Part shown: positions 9,324-18,076 of the stretch, piece after piece
Numbering within the stretch: position 1 is the first letter of the stretch
How the letters are laid out: each line of letters opens with the position of its first letter
NCBI RefSeq assembly: GCF_900176605.1
Contig: NZ_FXLP01000003.1
Location: forward strand, 62,001 to 126,000
Length of the DNA stretch: 64,000 nt
DNA from: Peptoniphilus vaginalis
Lineage (GTDB): Bacteria; Bacillota; Clostridia; Tissierellales; Peptoniphilaceae
Reading direction: 5' to 3'
Program-made: the position numbers and the translations under genes
The notes under the pieces: generated by a model
Seen by the model: the letters and a program-made list of their open reading frames with translations, nothing else
What the model was told of the DNA's origin: nothing
Databases searched by the model: none

Positions 9324-10320
9324 CTTTTTCACTTTCCTTTCTATCAACGATCATGTATCTCAATTTTTCTTCTTTACTTAAGCCAAACCTAGTAGCCTCT
9401 AAGATTCTTTCTATATTTGCAATTTCTGAATCAAGAAGAATTAGAAAACTCATGAATTTTCCAATGCCATCTGTCCTCCTAAAGTTTTTGTTCGCTATGG
9501 AGTAGAGAAGTTTTTTGGAAGTTCTTCCAGTCATTATAACCCTTCCATCAGCAAATAGAATTGAGTACTTGGAATTTTTAATTTCCTCTTCAAATTCTTC
9601 TTCCTCCAAATAAGATAGGTGGAGGAGCTTTTCAGAATTATAATTTCCACCAAAGATTGTAAAATTGAAAATTTCTTCGGGAGAAATATCATAATACTTT
9701 TTAGCCCTATAAATCCAAATAATATTTAATAAATCTATCTTGACCCCAAATATATTTTTGAACTCATTAAGGTCCTTCTTAGATAAAGACTTCACAGATT
9801 CAGTTAAGTTTCTATAATAGAACTTATCAAGGTTCATCTCAATAGAAAAGAGGGCGTCCTCATCACTTGATGACTTGTAGTTTTTCATATACTCATAATA
9901 GGAAGTGTCCTTTAAGTTATCTATAAAGGACTCAAAGCTTTCCTCCTTAAAGGGAATTGACTTTGCTCCAATAATTAACTCGTCAACTCTAGGCTCCTTA
10001 TTCATCCTAAGAGACCTAAGGATTTTTACAATCTTTTCTACTTTTTCTCTTTCCATATAGGCCTTAATAAAGTCTGAATACTTACCAGGCAAGAAGGCCT
10101 TAAGTTTTTTAAGTTGACTTCTTCTATAGCCTTCTAAGAACTCTTCGATCTCATAAATATCTGAAAAGGAATCAATTGTAGGGAACTTCTTTTCTTTTAA
10201 ATAATTAAGACAAAATCTAACACTGTCTCCCTCTGCCATATTAACAAAGTCTTCGTAGACCAAAAAGTTCGAATACATTTTTAAAATCTTAGCATTTAAA
10301 GCCTTTAGACCTTCAAACAT
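9313..10320 (-). CDS. ntpC: V-type ATPase subunit C (rotor-to-ring coupling)
   Basis: Subunit C (AC39/d-type) is the funnel that couples the central stalk to the K ring. The protein is about 335 residues, soluble, mostly helical and acidic, with three repeated helical bundles. Motifs such as FLEGYRRSQLKKLKAFLPG and a C-terminal segment with YMIVDRKESEK fit the family. An ATG at 10320, preceded by GGAAGGGA at good spacing, is a better start than the upstream codon at 10335. It lies between the subunit G/H gene and ntpI, the usual position. Confidence 0.88.
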   Translation of the reverse strand: MFEGLKALNAKILKMYSNFLVYEDFVNMAEGDSVRFCLNYLKEKKFPTIDSFSDIYEIEEFLEGYRRSQLKKLKAFLPGKYSDFIKAYMEREKVEKIVKILRSLRMNKEPRVDELIIGAKSIPFKEESFESFIDNLKDTSYYEYMKNYKSSSDEDALFSIEMNLDKFYYRNLTESVKSLSKKDLNEFKNIFGVKIDLLNIIWIYRAKKYYDISPEEIFNFTIFGGNYNSEKLLHLSYLEEEEFEEEIKNSKYSILFADGRVIMTGRTSKKLLYSIANKNFRRTDGIGKFMSFLILLDSEIANIERILEATRFGLSKEEKLRYMIVDRKESEKVGR

Positions 10321-10648
10321 TAGAGTCCCTTCCAATCAATTTGTCTAAGACAACTTTAATTAAATCATCAGAAGTTTTTTCATAAAAAGCTTCAATTTCC
10401 TCAAGATTTTTTTGATTTTCTTTTTTTAGGTCCTCTGCCTTCTTTTCAAAATTCGATAAAATTTCATCGCTTTTTTCTTTACCAAGGAGCTTTGATTTTT
10501 CAATTGATTCATTTTCAAGATCTGTTAATTTTTCTCTCAAATCTTTTTTAATTTGTTCAATTTCTTTATCAGTATTTTCGACAAATTCTCTAGTTTTTTT
10601 ATCTATTGCCAAAATACTATCTATGCTTTCTTTCAAAAATATCACCAC
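10313..10648 (-). CDS. V-type ATPase subunit G/H-like coiled-coil stator protein
   Basis: This is the first gene of the V-ATPase operon. The 111 residues are almost wholly a charged coiled coil with no membrane segment, as expected of the peripheral-stalk partner of subunit E (called H or G; NtpF in Enterococcus). It begins with GTG in a GTGGTG doublet behind AAGGAAAT. Function is assigned by position, size and coiled-coil character, not by a specific motif. Confidence 0.8.
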   Translation of the reverse strand: MVIFLKESIDSILAIDKKTREFVENTDKEIEQIKKDLREKLTDLENESIEKSKLLGKEKSDEILSNFEKKAEDLKKENQKNLEEIEAFYEKTSDDLIKVVLDKLIGRDSNV

Positions 10649-10674
10649 TCTTTTTATTTCCTTACGTGACTTTC

Positions 10675-10702
10675 ATTATATTACTTTATATTTCTATTTC
10701 AA
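10675..10702 (-). promoter_or_regulatory. Promoter of the V-ATPase operon
   Basis: On the minus strand, TTGAAA (10697-10702), a 16-bp spacer and TATAAT (10675-10680) sit about 30 nt before the first start codon. This predicts a short leader and one nine-gene transcript. Confidence 0.75.
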
Positions 10703-11063
10703 GCGATTTACACCAGTTTTAAAAATTTCACATTATTTTCACATTTCGTATTATGAATTAAAATTTCACATATAAAAATTTTTTTTTATAAGTTTTTTCT
10801 AATACTACTATTGTTAAAACTTTTATAAAAAAATGAATTTATTATTTTATTTTTTTAATTATTATTAACTAATTGAAAATATTTTACATCAAATAATTTT
10901 GTTTAGATTTTAGAAAATATTTCTTACTAAAGTCTTGGGAGATTATTTTTATTTTTTATTTGCGAAACTCCAATCCTTATTCTATAGACTACTCCTTAAT
11001 AATAAGTTACAAGCTAGCAAATTTTTTAATCTTATTCTCATAAGTATTAGATTTAAATAAAAA
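10703..11063. other. AT-rich intergenic stretch with no recognised feature
   Basis: About 360 bp of very AT-rich sequence lies between the V-ATPase promoter and the ISL3 remnant. I see no plausible gene, structured RNA or repeat in it. Confidence 0.6.
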
Positions 11064-11868
11064 GGCTCTATAATATCTGTTGGGAAGTAAAATCTCTAGA
11101 TGGTTCCAAGCACTCTAGAATTGATATTTTGCCTACTAGGGATAAAAATTTTTTGTTTAGCTATTTTAAAAGTGTTCCTTCCAAGGAGAAACAGGGCCTT
11201 AAGTTTTTTGTAAGTGATATGTCCAATACCTTTAAGTCTGTTAAGAATAGGTTCTTTAAAACTTCTATCCATATTGTTGACAGGTATCATTTCATAAGAC
11301 AAGTTTCCTGGGATTTAGAGAATGTTTGGAAGAGGATTCAAAAGGATATTTCTTCTAAGCTTAGAAAGTATTTTAAGAGAAGTAGATGTTTATTAACAAA
11401 GCCTGCTTCTAAGCTTACTTCTGAGAAAGCTAAGAAAGTTTCTTTAATGCTTGGTTTTAGTGAGGATTTAAAATTGCATATAGGTTAAAGGAACTGTTTT
11501 ACTGTGTGCCCTGTGGGTACCAGTATGTTCTTAGTCAACCCAATAAAGTTAGAGCTGCAAGTCTTTAAGAGAATTGATAAGAAGGGCTGAAGAGTCTAAT
11601 TTAAAAGAATTTAAAGCTTGCGTCACTGCTTTTAATAACTGGTTTGATGAGATATGTAATTCTTTTGATTATTCTTGGTCTAATGGTACACTTGAAGTTA
11701 CTCATACTAAGATAAAGGCTTTAAATAGAAATTGTTTTGGTATGAAAAATTTCAATTTGTTTAGAAAAAGAATTATGTTTGCTTGTAAGTAGTGGTTAGG
11801 AAAACAGGAAAAATTCGCAAAACCCCTAGGAGTTTTGTTTGCTATGCTTATTTTTAGTAGTTTTTTGT
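11064..11868 (+). pseudogene. ISL3-family transposase remnant, copy 1 (internally deleted and frameshifted)
   Basis: Two open fragments encode pieces of an ISL3-type (IS204/IS1001/IS1165) DDE transposase. The first (about 11075-11488) contains SRIDILPTRDKNFL and SDMSNTFKSV followed by HIVDRYHFIRQV, the second-aspartate region of the catalytic core. The second (11574-11792) contains FNNWFDEICNSF and THTKIKALNRNCFGMKNFNLF, the C-terminal helices. The N-terminal half is absent. GGCTCTATAATATCTG at 11064, which resembles an ISL3 left end, lies just before the fragment, suggesting an internal deletion. Frame is lost around 11489-11573. The 3' part, including about 75 bp beyond the coding end, is shared with copy 2 at 21349. 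It cannot make a transposase. Confidence 0.85.
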
Positions 11869-11924
11869 TTTTTTAGAATTGATAATTTAATTAGCGTCTA
11901 AGTATTGATTTTTAAATGAAAAGA

Positions 11925-11946
11925 GAGACTCGAATTAACGAGTCTC
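11925..11946 (-). terminator. Terminator of the iron-transport operon
   Basis: GAGACTCG (11925-11932) pairs with CGAGTCTC (11939-11946) around AATTAA, followed on the minus strand by TCTTTTC. It lies just beyond the last permease gene. Confidence 0.85.
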
Positions 11947-11971
11947 CCCAAAATTTGACAAATAGCCTATT

Positions 11972-13174
11972 TTAATCATTATCTCTTTGCATCAATAATA
12001 ATTCTACTTTATTTATTTTATTAATAGCAATAATTGAAGATATTGGTCCTAACAAGGTTCCCAAAAATATTACTATTATTAACATTAAAATCATAAGGAA
12101 TAGATTTGGTCTTAAAAAAGGCATATTTAAAAGTGATGAAAATACATTATTGAAAGTTATACTTAAAACAAAGGAAAGCACAGAACCTATGACTGCACCT
12201 GTACCATTAATTAGCATAGATTCAACAAGAACTACTTCACTGAGTTTTTTCTTTGTTGCTCCTAATATCCTTATGGTTGCAAATTCTCTTTTTCTTTCCT
12301 TAACTGATAAGGTATTTACAAGACTTAAAATAAAGAAAGCTAGTATCCAAATCAAAGCTATCAATATATACACATATACAAGCATGTTTTTTGCTGAATC
12401 TGAAACTTGTGTCATTATTTTTCTTGGCAATAAAGGATACACTTTTTCTTTTTTAAATTCTTCTTTAATAAGCTTTTTAATTGTTTTTGGATCTTTGTTT
12501 TTTTCAACTTTTACTAAAATAGAAGATATATCATCTTTTTTTGCCACCGGATGATTAATTATCTTTTCATATTCCTTGGCTAATCTATGAGTTTCTTCTA
12601 TTGTCATAAAAACTGAATTATCAAAACCCATGCCAGTTTTTGCAAGCCTACCTCTTATATCAAATTCTTGATTAAAAAATTTAACCTTATGATTAATATC
12701 CCCCACAATGTTAGCACCTACAACAACTTGCCCAGCTTTAATTGGAGTTTTAATCTGTTTTTCAAGCCAAGGTTTTACACTAAAGTCATCAGAAAAGTCA
12801 ATTCCTATAACTTGAATGGGAAAAGAACAACATCCAGCAGAAAGTGTAGCTAGATAAACTTGACCACAAGCTTTTTCTATGCCCGGTATTTTTTTTACTC
12901 TACTTAATATGTCCTTGTCAAAAAAAAATGTATTAGGTTCTCCCCTTAATATTGCACCTGTAATTTTAGAATCATAACCTTCTGGAACTACTATAATGTC
13001 TGCTCCCATCCTATCTGATAAAGATTTCATGCCATTTTTAAGAGAAAAAATTATAAATGATGACATGAATAAAATAAAAGTTAAAATTCCTACAAGTAAA
13101 ATCAAGGTAATTGATCTTGTCTTCTTATTTTCTATATTTTTTTTTGCTAAATTAATTGTGTATAAATCTTTCAT
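11972..13174 (-). CDS. MacB/FtsX-type ABC transporter permease with extracytoplasmic Cys pair
   Basis: The 400-residue permease has one N-terminal membrane helix (about 22-45), a large extracytoplasmic domain and three C-terminal helices in the FtsX domain (about 270-390, with VKERKREFATIRILGATKKKL on the cytosolic side). The outer domain contains C103 and a vicinal pair in LSAGCCSFPI (C115-C116), followed by IGIDFSDDF. Vicinal cysteines are unusual for MacB-like permeases and could bind metal or a redox cofactor; this is inference. It is the last gene of the operon, directly after the FMN-binding lipoprotein. It probably pairs with one of the two ATPases in the operon. Whether it is a mechanotransmission device or a true transporter is not clear. 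Confidence 0.82.
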   Translation of the reverse strand: MKDLYTINLAKKNIENKKTRSITLILLVGILTFILFMSSFIIFSLKNGMKSLSDRMGADIIVVPEGYDSKITGAILRGEPNTFFFDKDILSRVKKIPGIEKACGQVYLATLSAGCCSFPIQVIGIDFSDDFSVKPWLEKQIKTPIKAGQVVVGANIVGDINHKVKFFNQEFDIRGRLAKTGMGFDNSVFMTIEETHRLAKEYEKIINHPVAKKDDISSILVKVEKNKDPKTIKKLIKEEFKKEKVYPLLPRKIMTQVSDSAKNMLVYVYILIALIWILAFFILSLVNTLSVKERKREFATIRILGATKKKLSEVVLVESMLINGTGAVIGSVLSFVLSITFNNVFSSLLNMPFLRPNLFLMILMLIIVIFLGTLLGPISSIIAINKINKVELLLMQRDND

Positions 13175-13599
13175 TATTTTGCACCATCAAGAGCATTATT
13201 GCAAGCTTCTATAAATTGCTTGTAAGTTTGTGTTGCCCCCGAAATAACGTCCACTCCTTCAGGATTTCCTTTTTCCACTAATCTATCTGGGTATGACTTC
13301 GAAAAATTTATAGCTTGTTGGGCTATCTTATATAGTCCTTCATTTTGGCTTTGACCATAAGATTCATCCTTTTCTTTTCCATCTCCATCAATGTTTTGCA
13401 TTGTGCAAGATTCAATCTTATTGTCTTTAACACTTATATCCACCTTTACAAGTCCGCCTCTTTCATCTTTGGCAGATTCTCCATGATATGTGCCGTCTTT
13501 ATAGCTTACGCTTGGAGCTTCTTCTTTTTTATCTCCTCCACAAGCAACTAGGACAAGCCCCAAAGAAAAAATCATTAATACATTTAAAATTTTTCTCAT
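13174..13599 (-). CDS. FMN-binding-domain lipoprotein (predicted covalently flavinylated)
   Basis: The 141-residue lipoprotein has a signal peptide ending in the lipobox LVAC (Cys20), which anchors it outside the membrane. The rest is a single FMN_bind domain. D117-V-I-S-G-A-T123 matches the Dxx(S/T)GAT motif in which ApbE attaches FMN to the Thr. GTYHGESAKDERGGLVKVDISV is the usual start of the fold. Such proteins relay electrons outside the cytosol. Here it sits inside an FTR1/P19 iron operon, suggesting flavin-based reduction of ferric iron or of a partner; this role is inferred. No apbE gene lies in the window. It abuts the ATPase upstream by a 4-bp overlap. Confidence 0.87.
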   Translation of the reverse strand: MRKILNVLMIFSLGLVLVACGGDKKEEAPSVSYKDGTYHGESAKDERGGLVKVDISVKDNKIESCTMQNIDGDGKEKDESYGQSQNEGLYKIAQQAINFSKSYPDRLVEKGNPEGVDVISGATQTYKQFIEACNNALDGAK

Positions 13600-14315
13600 A
13601 TAAACTCCTTAAGTTTTTCATCTTTTTTTACAGTATCAAGAACTGGTCTTTTTCTTTTCATTTTTTCTTCTCTTGAAATTATACCATGTTCAAGAGTTAT
13701 CATTCTTTCAGATTCTTCACCGACTTCAGGGTCGTGAGTTACAACAATAATTGTTGATCCTGCATTGTGAAGTTTTTCAAATATGTCAAGAACTATATAT
13801 TCATTCTTTTCATCCAAATTCCCTGTGGGTTCATCGGCTAAAAGTATTGTAGGATGATTAATAAGAGCTCTAGCAATGCATACTCTTTGTTGTTCCCCAC
13901 CTGATAATTGGTTGGGTAAGTGCTTGGCTCTATCAGCAAGACCTACTGCAGCCAAAGCTTCCATTGCTTCTTGTGCATCTGGCATAGAATGATAATATTG
14001 TGACATCATTACATTTTCCAAAGCACTTAAATAATTAACTAAATGAAATTGTTGGAAAATAAGTCCTATCTTATCCCTTCTAATAACTGTTAGTTCCTTA
14101 GGTGATTTTTTTGCTATATCTTCACCATCCAAAATAACTTCGCCAAGTGAAGGTTTATCCATGGCACCAATAATATTCATCATTGTTGTTTTACCAGAGC
14201 CTGATGGACCCATTATAGAAATCCATTCACCCTTTTCTACACTTAAATTGATTTTGTCAAGGGCTTTAAGTTCACCATAAATTTTTGAAACATCTACGAG
14301 TTTTAATATATCCAT
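13596..14315 (-). CDS. ABC transporter ATPase (MacB/LolD type)
   Basis: This is a 239-residue ABC ATPase. Walker A is GPSGSGKTT (about 36-44), the signature LSGGEQQR near 138 and Walker B ILLADEPTGNLD near 157. The LADEPTGNLD form and overall length place it with LolD/MacB-type ATPases, which serve FtsX-domain permeases. It lies directly downstream of two such permeases and upstream of the FMN-binding lipoprotein, so it probably energises the 14327 and 15465 products. A C-terminal basic tail after residue 215 is longer than in LolD. Confidence 0.9.
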   Translation of the reverse strand: MDILKLVDVSKIYGELKALDKINLSVEKGEWISIMGPSGSGKTTMMNIIGAMDKPSLGEVILDGEDIAKKSPKELTVIRRDKIGLIFQQFHLVNYLSALENVMMSQYYHSMPDAQEAMEALAAVGLADRAKHLPNQLSGGEQQRVCIARALINHPTILLADEPTGNLDEKNEYIVLDIFEKLHNAGSTIIVVTHDPEVGEESERMITLEHGIISREEKMKRKRPVLDTVKKDEKLKEFI

Positions 14316-14326
14316 AAAATTCCTTT

Positions 14327-15475
14327 CTATTCTCCACGAAGCACTAAAGCTGGATCAATATCAACAGTTTTAGATACTGGTATTAAAGATGCAACTATAG
14401 TTATTATTATACAGACAATAATTGTCATAGGTACTAAAAGAGGCAAGAAACTTACCTTTCTAGCAAATACCGAAATACTTACTCTATTGGCAAATATATA
14501 TCCTAATGCAACACCTAAAAGTCCACCAAAAACCCCCAAAAATGCTCCTTCACCTAAAAAGTCAACAATTACCGACAAATTTGTAGCGCCCAAAGCTTTC
14601 TTAAGACCTATTTCTTTACGCCTTTCAGTTACAACAGCCATCATTGTTGTGGATACACATATCATCATTATGAATAATACTATTATCGTTACAATGAAGA
14701 CAAGAGCTTGTAATTTATTCAAAACTATATCTTGTGAGGCGGTAACTCTTTTTACCATTTGTGGAGTAAGAGATCCATCCTTTTGTGAAATATTTGATAC
14801 TATTTTTGAAAGATCATTTTGTTCAGCTTCTATTGAATATTCTACGACATCAAAATTTTTGTCTTTAACAAGATGTGAAATATCATCAATACTCATAAAA
14901 ATAAGTTCTTCTTCTTTACCGCCTGTTGTTACAACTCCTGAAACAACAAAATTAGTATCTATAGAACCTTCTCCATTAACTTTGGGAGTATTTATAATAA
15001 TTTTATCTCCCTCTTTTAATTCCAAAGCCTTTGAAACTTCATTACCTATTAAAACTTCTCTAGGCTTTTCAGGCCATGAACCATCAATAAGCCAGTATGG
15101 AGAATTTTCTTTCGCTCCCTTTAAATCTGTACCTGCAAGCATATAAGGTTGTTCATTAATTTTTGCATTTGTATAAATATAGGGTGCCTGACCTACAAGC
15201 TTTCCCGATGGAATTAACGTTTTAATTTCATCTAACTGTTCATTGGTAATTTTTTTATCAGGGTTAGTAGGAATTACCAACATATTTGCACCATAAGACC
15301 TAAACTCCTTACCCATTTGTCTAGGAATATCATAGTAAATAGTAACAAGTCCTGAAATAATTGTTGCTCCCATAGCTATAGCAAGTAGTGCTGTTAACAT
15401 TCTTGCACGTCTCCTTGCCAAGGAAGTCATTATCATTTTTAAGTAAAATTTATTTTTACTTTGTTTATCTGCCAT
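14327..15475 (-). CDS. MacB/FtsX-type ABC permease 2 of the iron operon
   Basis: The 382-residue permease has an N-terminal helix (about 25-45), an extracytoplasmic MacB_PCD domain and three C-terminal FtsX helices. The cytosolic loop VTERRKEIGLKKALGATNLSV (near 280) is the coupling segment typical of the family. It overlaps the preceding permease gene by 11 bp, suggesting the two form a heterodimer. The paired permeases followed by an ATPase resemble the arrangement described for the Campylobacter P19 locus (Cj1661-Cj1663). Transport direction is unknown. Confidence 0.88.
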   Translation of the reverse strand: MADKQSKNKFYLKMIMTSLARRRARMLTALLAIAMGATIISGLVTIYYDIPRQMGKEFRSYGANMLVIPTNPDKKITNEQLDEIKTLIPSGKLVGQAPYIYTNAKINEQPYMLAGTDLKGAKENSPYWLIDGSWPEKPREVLIGNEVSKALELKEGDKIIINTPKVNGEGSIDTNFVVSGVVTTGGKEEELIFMSIDDISHLVKDKNFDVVEYSIEAEQNDLSKIVSNISQKDGSLTPQMVKRVTASQDIVLNKLQALVFIVTIIVLFIMMICVSTTMMAVVTERRKEIGLKKALGATNLSVIVDFLGEGAFLGVFGGLLGVALGYIFANRVSISVFARKVSFLPLLVPMTIIVCIIITIVASLIPVSKTVDIDPALVLRGE

Positions 15476-16748
15476 GTAGTACCTCCGTTGGATTTAAATT
15501 CAAAAGGTATCTTATAGCTGGTATTGAACCCAAAATTGTAACAAGAATAATAAGTATTGCTACAATAGGAACTACCATAGCTGTTGGAGCTATTGCTGAG
15601 CCAAAAACTGTTAGACCAATAATCTGAGTAAGTAGCAGACCAACTCCGTAACCTATAACTGTTCCAAATATCGCCGTCAAAATTATTTCCAGAAGAATTA
15701 TGCAAATTATCCTTCCATTTGACGCCCCTATAGCTTTTTGAAGTCCAATTTCATTAGATCTTTCCATTACAGATGCTGTAATAAGATTAGAAATACCAAA
15801 GCCTGAACCAATCAAAGTTAATACTGTAATTAAAACCATAAGAAGAGTAGTCTTATTTAAAATATCTCCTTCACTTTCTGCAACTTGGCGAATTGGCTTA
15901 GCTACAGAATCAGTCATTACTTCTGTTATTTGATAACAAATAGCAGAAACATAAGCTGTACAATACCATACTTCCCATTCCTTAACAGTTAAAGATAGTG
16001 GGTTTTTGGCAGCCTTTCTTGCTAAGTCATTGTCTGGTGTAGTAAGAGCTGATACTTCAACTTTATTTACAACTCCAGTAACTCCAGCAAATTCTTGTGC
16101 TGTTTTTAAAGTAGCATAAATAAATGCATCTTCATCAGAACCTGATGAGAAAATACCCTTAACTTTTAATTTTTTGTCTAAATTATTGCTTTTTAGTTGG
16201 ATTTCATCACCAACTTTAAATCCATTTCTGTCTGCAAAAATCTTTCCAAGCATAACTGAATCGCTATCATTTTCTGATAACCACTCACCTTGAACTTCCC
16301 ACCAGTTTTTAAGTCTAATCATACCAGTATCAACTGACTCTCCAGTAGGCAAATCCATATGATTATTAAACCATGTTCCTACCATCTTAGTATGTTTAGA
16401 ATCATTATTACAAGAAACCCAAGTGTTAAGATATGGCGTATAGTCTACAATATTGTAAGCCCAAAAAATAGTTTTAATGTTAGGAAGTTCTGATTCCTTT
16501 AAATATTTTTGAACCTGCCCCTCTTTTTCTTGCATGCCATACAAATCATCAAGAAGAGAAGCTTCCTTAGGCAATACGTTAATATTTGCTCCATAAGTCT
16601 TTAATTCTTGATTAACTTTATCTCCAACACCGAGCATGGTATTTAACATTGAAGTGGCAAGAGAAGCTCCAAGGGCAACTGTAAATGCAATAAGAGCCAT
16701 CTTTCCTTTTTGTCTAAAAAGTGCTCCTTTAACTATTCTCCAAAACAT
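15465..16748 (-). CDS. MacB/FtsX-type ABC permease 1 of the iron operon
   Basis: This is a 427-residue permease of the same architecture as its neighbour: an N-terminal helix (about 15-40), a longer outer domain (about 45-300) and three C-terminal helices. The coupling loop is VMERSNEIGLQKAIGASNGR. The outer domain holds several Trp residues and three Cys (CNN, then YCTAYVSAICYQ near 265-275). It follows the DUF2318 gene with 8 bp between. It most likely pairs with the 14327 permease and the 13596 ATPase. Confidence 0.88.
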   Translation of the reverse strand: MFWRIVKGALFRQKGKMALIAFTVALGASLATSMLNTMLGVGDKVNQELKTYGANINVLPKEASLLDDLYGMQEKEGQVQKYLKESELPNIKTIFWAYNIVDYTPYLNTWVSCNNDSKHTKMVGTWFNNHMDLPTGESVDTGMIRLKNWWEVQGEWLSENDSDSVMLGKIFADRNGFKVGDEIQLKSNNLDKKLKVKGIFSSGSDEDAFIYATLKTAQEFAGVTGVVNKVEVSALTTPDNDLARKAAKNPLSLTVKEWEVWYCTAYVSAICYQITEVMTDSVAKPIRQVAESEGDILNKTTLLMVLITVLTLIGSGFGISNLITASVMERSNEIGLQKAIGASNGRIICIILLEIILTAIFGTVIGYGVGLLLTQIIGLTVFGSAIAPTAMVVPIVAILIILVTILGSIPAIRYLLNLNPTEVLHGR

Positions 16749-16756
16749 AAGCCCTC

Positions 16757-18040
16757 CTACTTAAATACATTAGACAATGCGTCAAGATCTTTTGGCGCAA
16801 TCTTTATCTTTTTATCATGGACAATGTATGGGAAAGGTATTGGGTTACATCCACCCTTAAAACCTATTGTACCCCTATTCATTACAACGTCGCACAACTT
16901 ACAAATAATATCATCGCCTCTTTCAAAATATCCTGATGGACCACATATCTCGCAAGCATCAAGTACAACTCCATAAGAACCTTCTGATTTTTTAATACAG
17001 AAAAATCTCATTTGTGTACCATCCTTTGCCTTATACAAATATCTGTGCAAATGCATATCCTCTAAACTACTTAAAGGAATAACAATCATTCCATTTTCAG
17101 TTTGATAATCTTCTGGTGGTGAAAGAGCCTGTTCCTTATTAGCATATGCCTTTCCAGCCGTTAATGAAAAAGTATTAATAAATAAAACGACAAGGAAAAA
17201 AATTGCCCAACGTCTTTTATTCTTCATTCTATACTTTATTTTTCTTAACTGAGCTCTATTGCTATATTCTTCATTAACTTTAATATTTTGCTTATATAAA
17301 ATTACTGGAATAGCAATCATAATTAACATTGTTGCAAATAAAAACACATTTTCGTGATTAGCTATAAATGCAATAACTCTAAAAAAGTTAACATTTCTAG
17401 GAATAATCCCTTTAGAATAAAACCTTTGAATTATGATATTAAATTGGCTGATACCCGAACATACCAAGCTCAAAAAAACAATAATCTTTAAGTTTTTACC
17501 TTCAAGTTTAACTGAAGACTTATATATAGCAAGCCCTGATAAAATCATCATGATTATCCCAAAAACAAAGCCTAAAATCCTAAAAAGTACAATAGTTGAA
17601 ACAGCACTTTCGCCATAATATACAAATTTGTTTGATTGGTTAAATACATACGGTAAATAATAAAAACAAATTCCTACAAGATAAACAACAACCGATGATG
17701 AAATGAAATTATCATAAATTTTAGCATTTATCTTATCTTCAAATATCATAAAAATTAATATTAAAAATACTGAGATAACTATGGGTACCATAGACCAGAA
17801 ATTCAATTCTGTTCTATTAATAAAATTAGGTATATTTCTTATAATTATTGAAACAATTGCTGCAATTACCCCTAAAACTAAAGAAATTATAATAACATAC
17901 TTTTTATATTTGCTCTCTTTAGTTGTATAATAGGCAAGTATTAAAGAAATCATTAGAGAAAAGGCTATTCCCGCCTCCATAACTTTAATAAAAATTTTTA
18001 AAATAATTTCACCCCCTATAAATGCATATAAGGGGAACAT
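16757..18040 (-). CDS. DUF2318 membrane protein with Cys-rich C-terminal domain
   Basis: The 427-residue protein has about eight membrane helices in the first 310 residues, then an outside domain of the DUF2318 family. The visible ligand set is C363-E-I-C366, C380-K-L-C383 and C398, the spacing typical of this family, which is predicted to hold a metal or Fe-S centre. Homologues (Cj1660-like) accompany P19 and FTR1, so a role in moving electrons or iron to the permease is likely but inferred. The ATG at 18040 has a ribosome site (AAGGGG) but lies inside a perfect inverted repeat. A second ribosome-like site, AGGGGGTGA, follows about 25 nt later without a standard start nearby, and Met21 is another option. 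Confidence 0.85.
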   Translation of the reverse strand: MFPLYAFIGGEIILKIFIKVMEAGIAFSLMISLILAYYTTKESKYKKYVIIISLVLGVIAAIVSIIIRNIPNFINRTELNFWSMVPIVISVFLILIFMIFEDKINAKIYDNFISSSVVVYLVGICFYYLPYVFNQSNKFVYYGESAVSTIVLFRILGFVFGIIMMILSGLAIYKSSVKLEGKNLKIIVFLSLVCSGISQFNIIIQRFYSKGIIPRNVNFFRVIAFIANHENVFLFATMLIMIAIPVILYKQNIKVNEEYSNRAQLRKIKYRMKNKRRWAIFFLVVLFINTFSLTAGKAYANKEQALSPPEDYQTENGMIVIPLSSLEDMHLHRYLYKAKDGTQMRFFCIKKSEGSYGVVLDACEICGPSGYFERGDDIICKLCDVVMNRGTIGFKGGCNPIPFPYIVHDKKIKIAPKDLDALSNVFK

Positions 18041-18051
18041 GAATTCCCCTT
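18030..18051 (-). promoter_or_regulatory. Perfect inverted repeat covering the DUF2318 ribosome site and start codon
   Basis: AAGGGGAA (18030-18037) and TTCCCCTT (18044-18051) pair with a 6-nt loop that holds the ATG. On the mRNA the 5' arm is the Shine-Dalgarno sequence. No T-run follows, so this looks like a translational or mRNA-stability element, not a terminator. Confidence 0.6.
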
Positions 18052-18076
18052 CAAAATATTAAAAATTTTCAAAATT

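Noticed and set aside
11881-11924. Right inverted repeat of the ISL3 remnant
   Set aside because: No AGAGCC-like right end could be found after the shared 3' segment; the right boundary is only the end of similarity with copy 2.
12150-12554. 134-codon plus-strand open frame
   Set aside because: Shadow of the permease at 11972-13174 with no start signal.
14487-15146. 219-codon plus-strand open frame
   Set aside because: It is the antisense shadow of the MacB-like permease at 14327-15475; it has no ribosome site and no recognisable domain.
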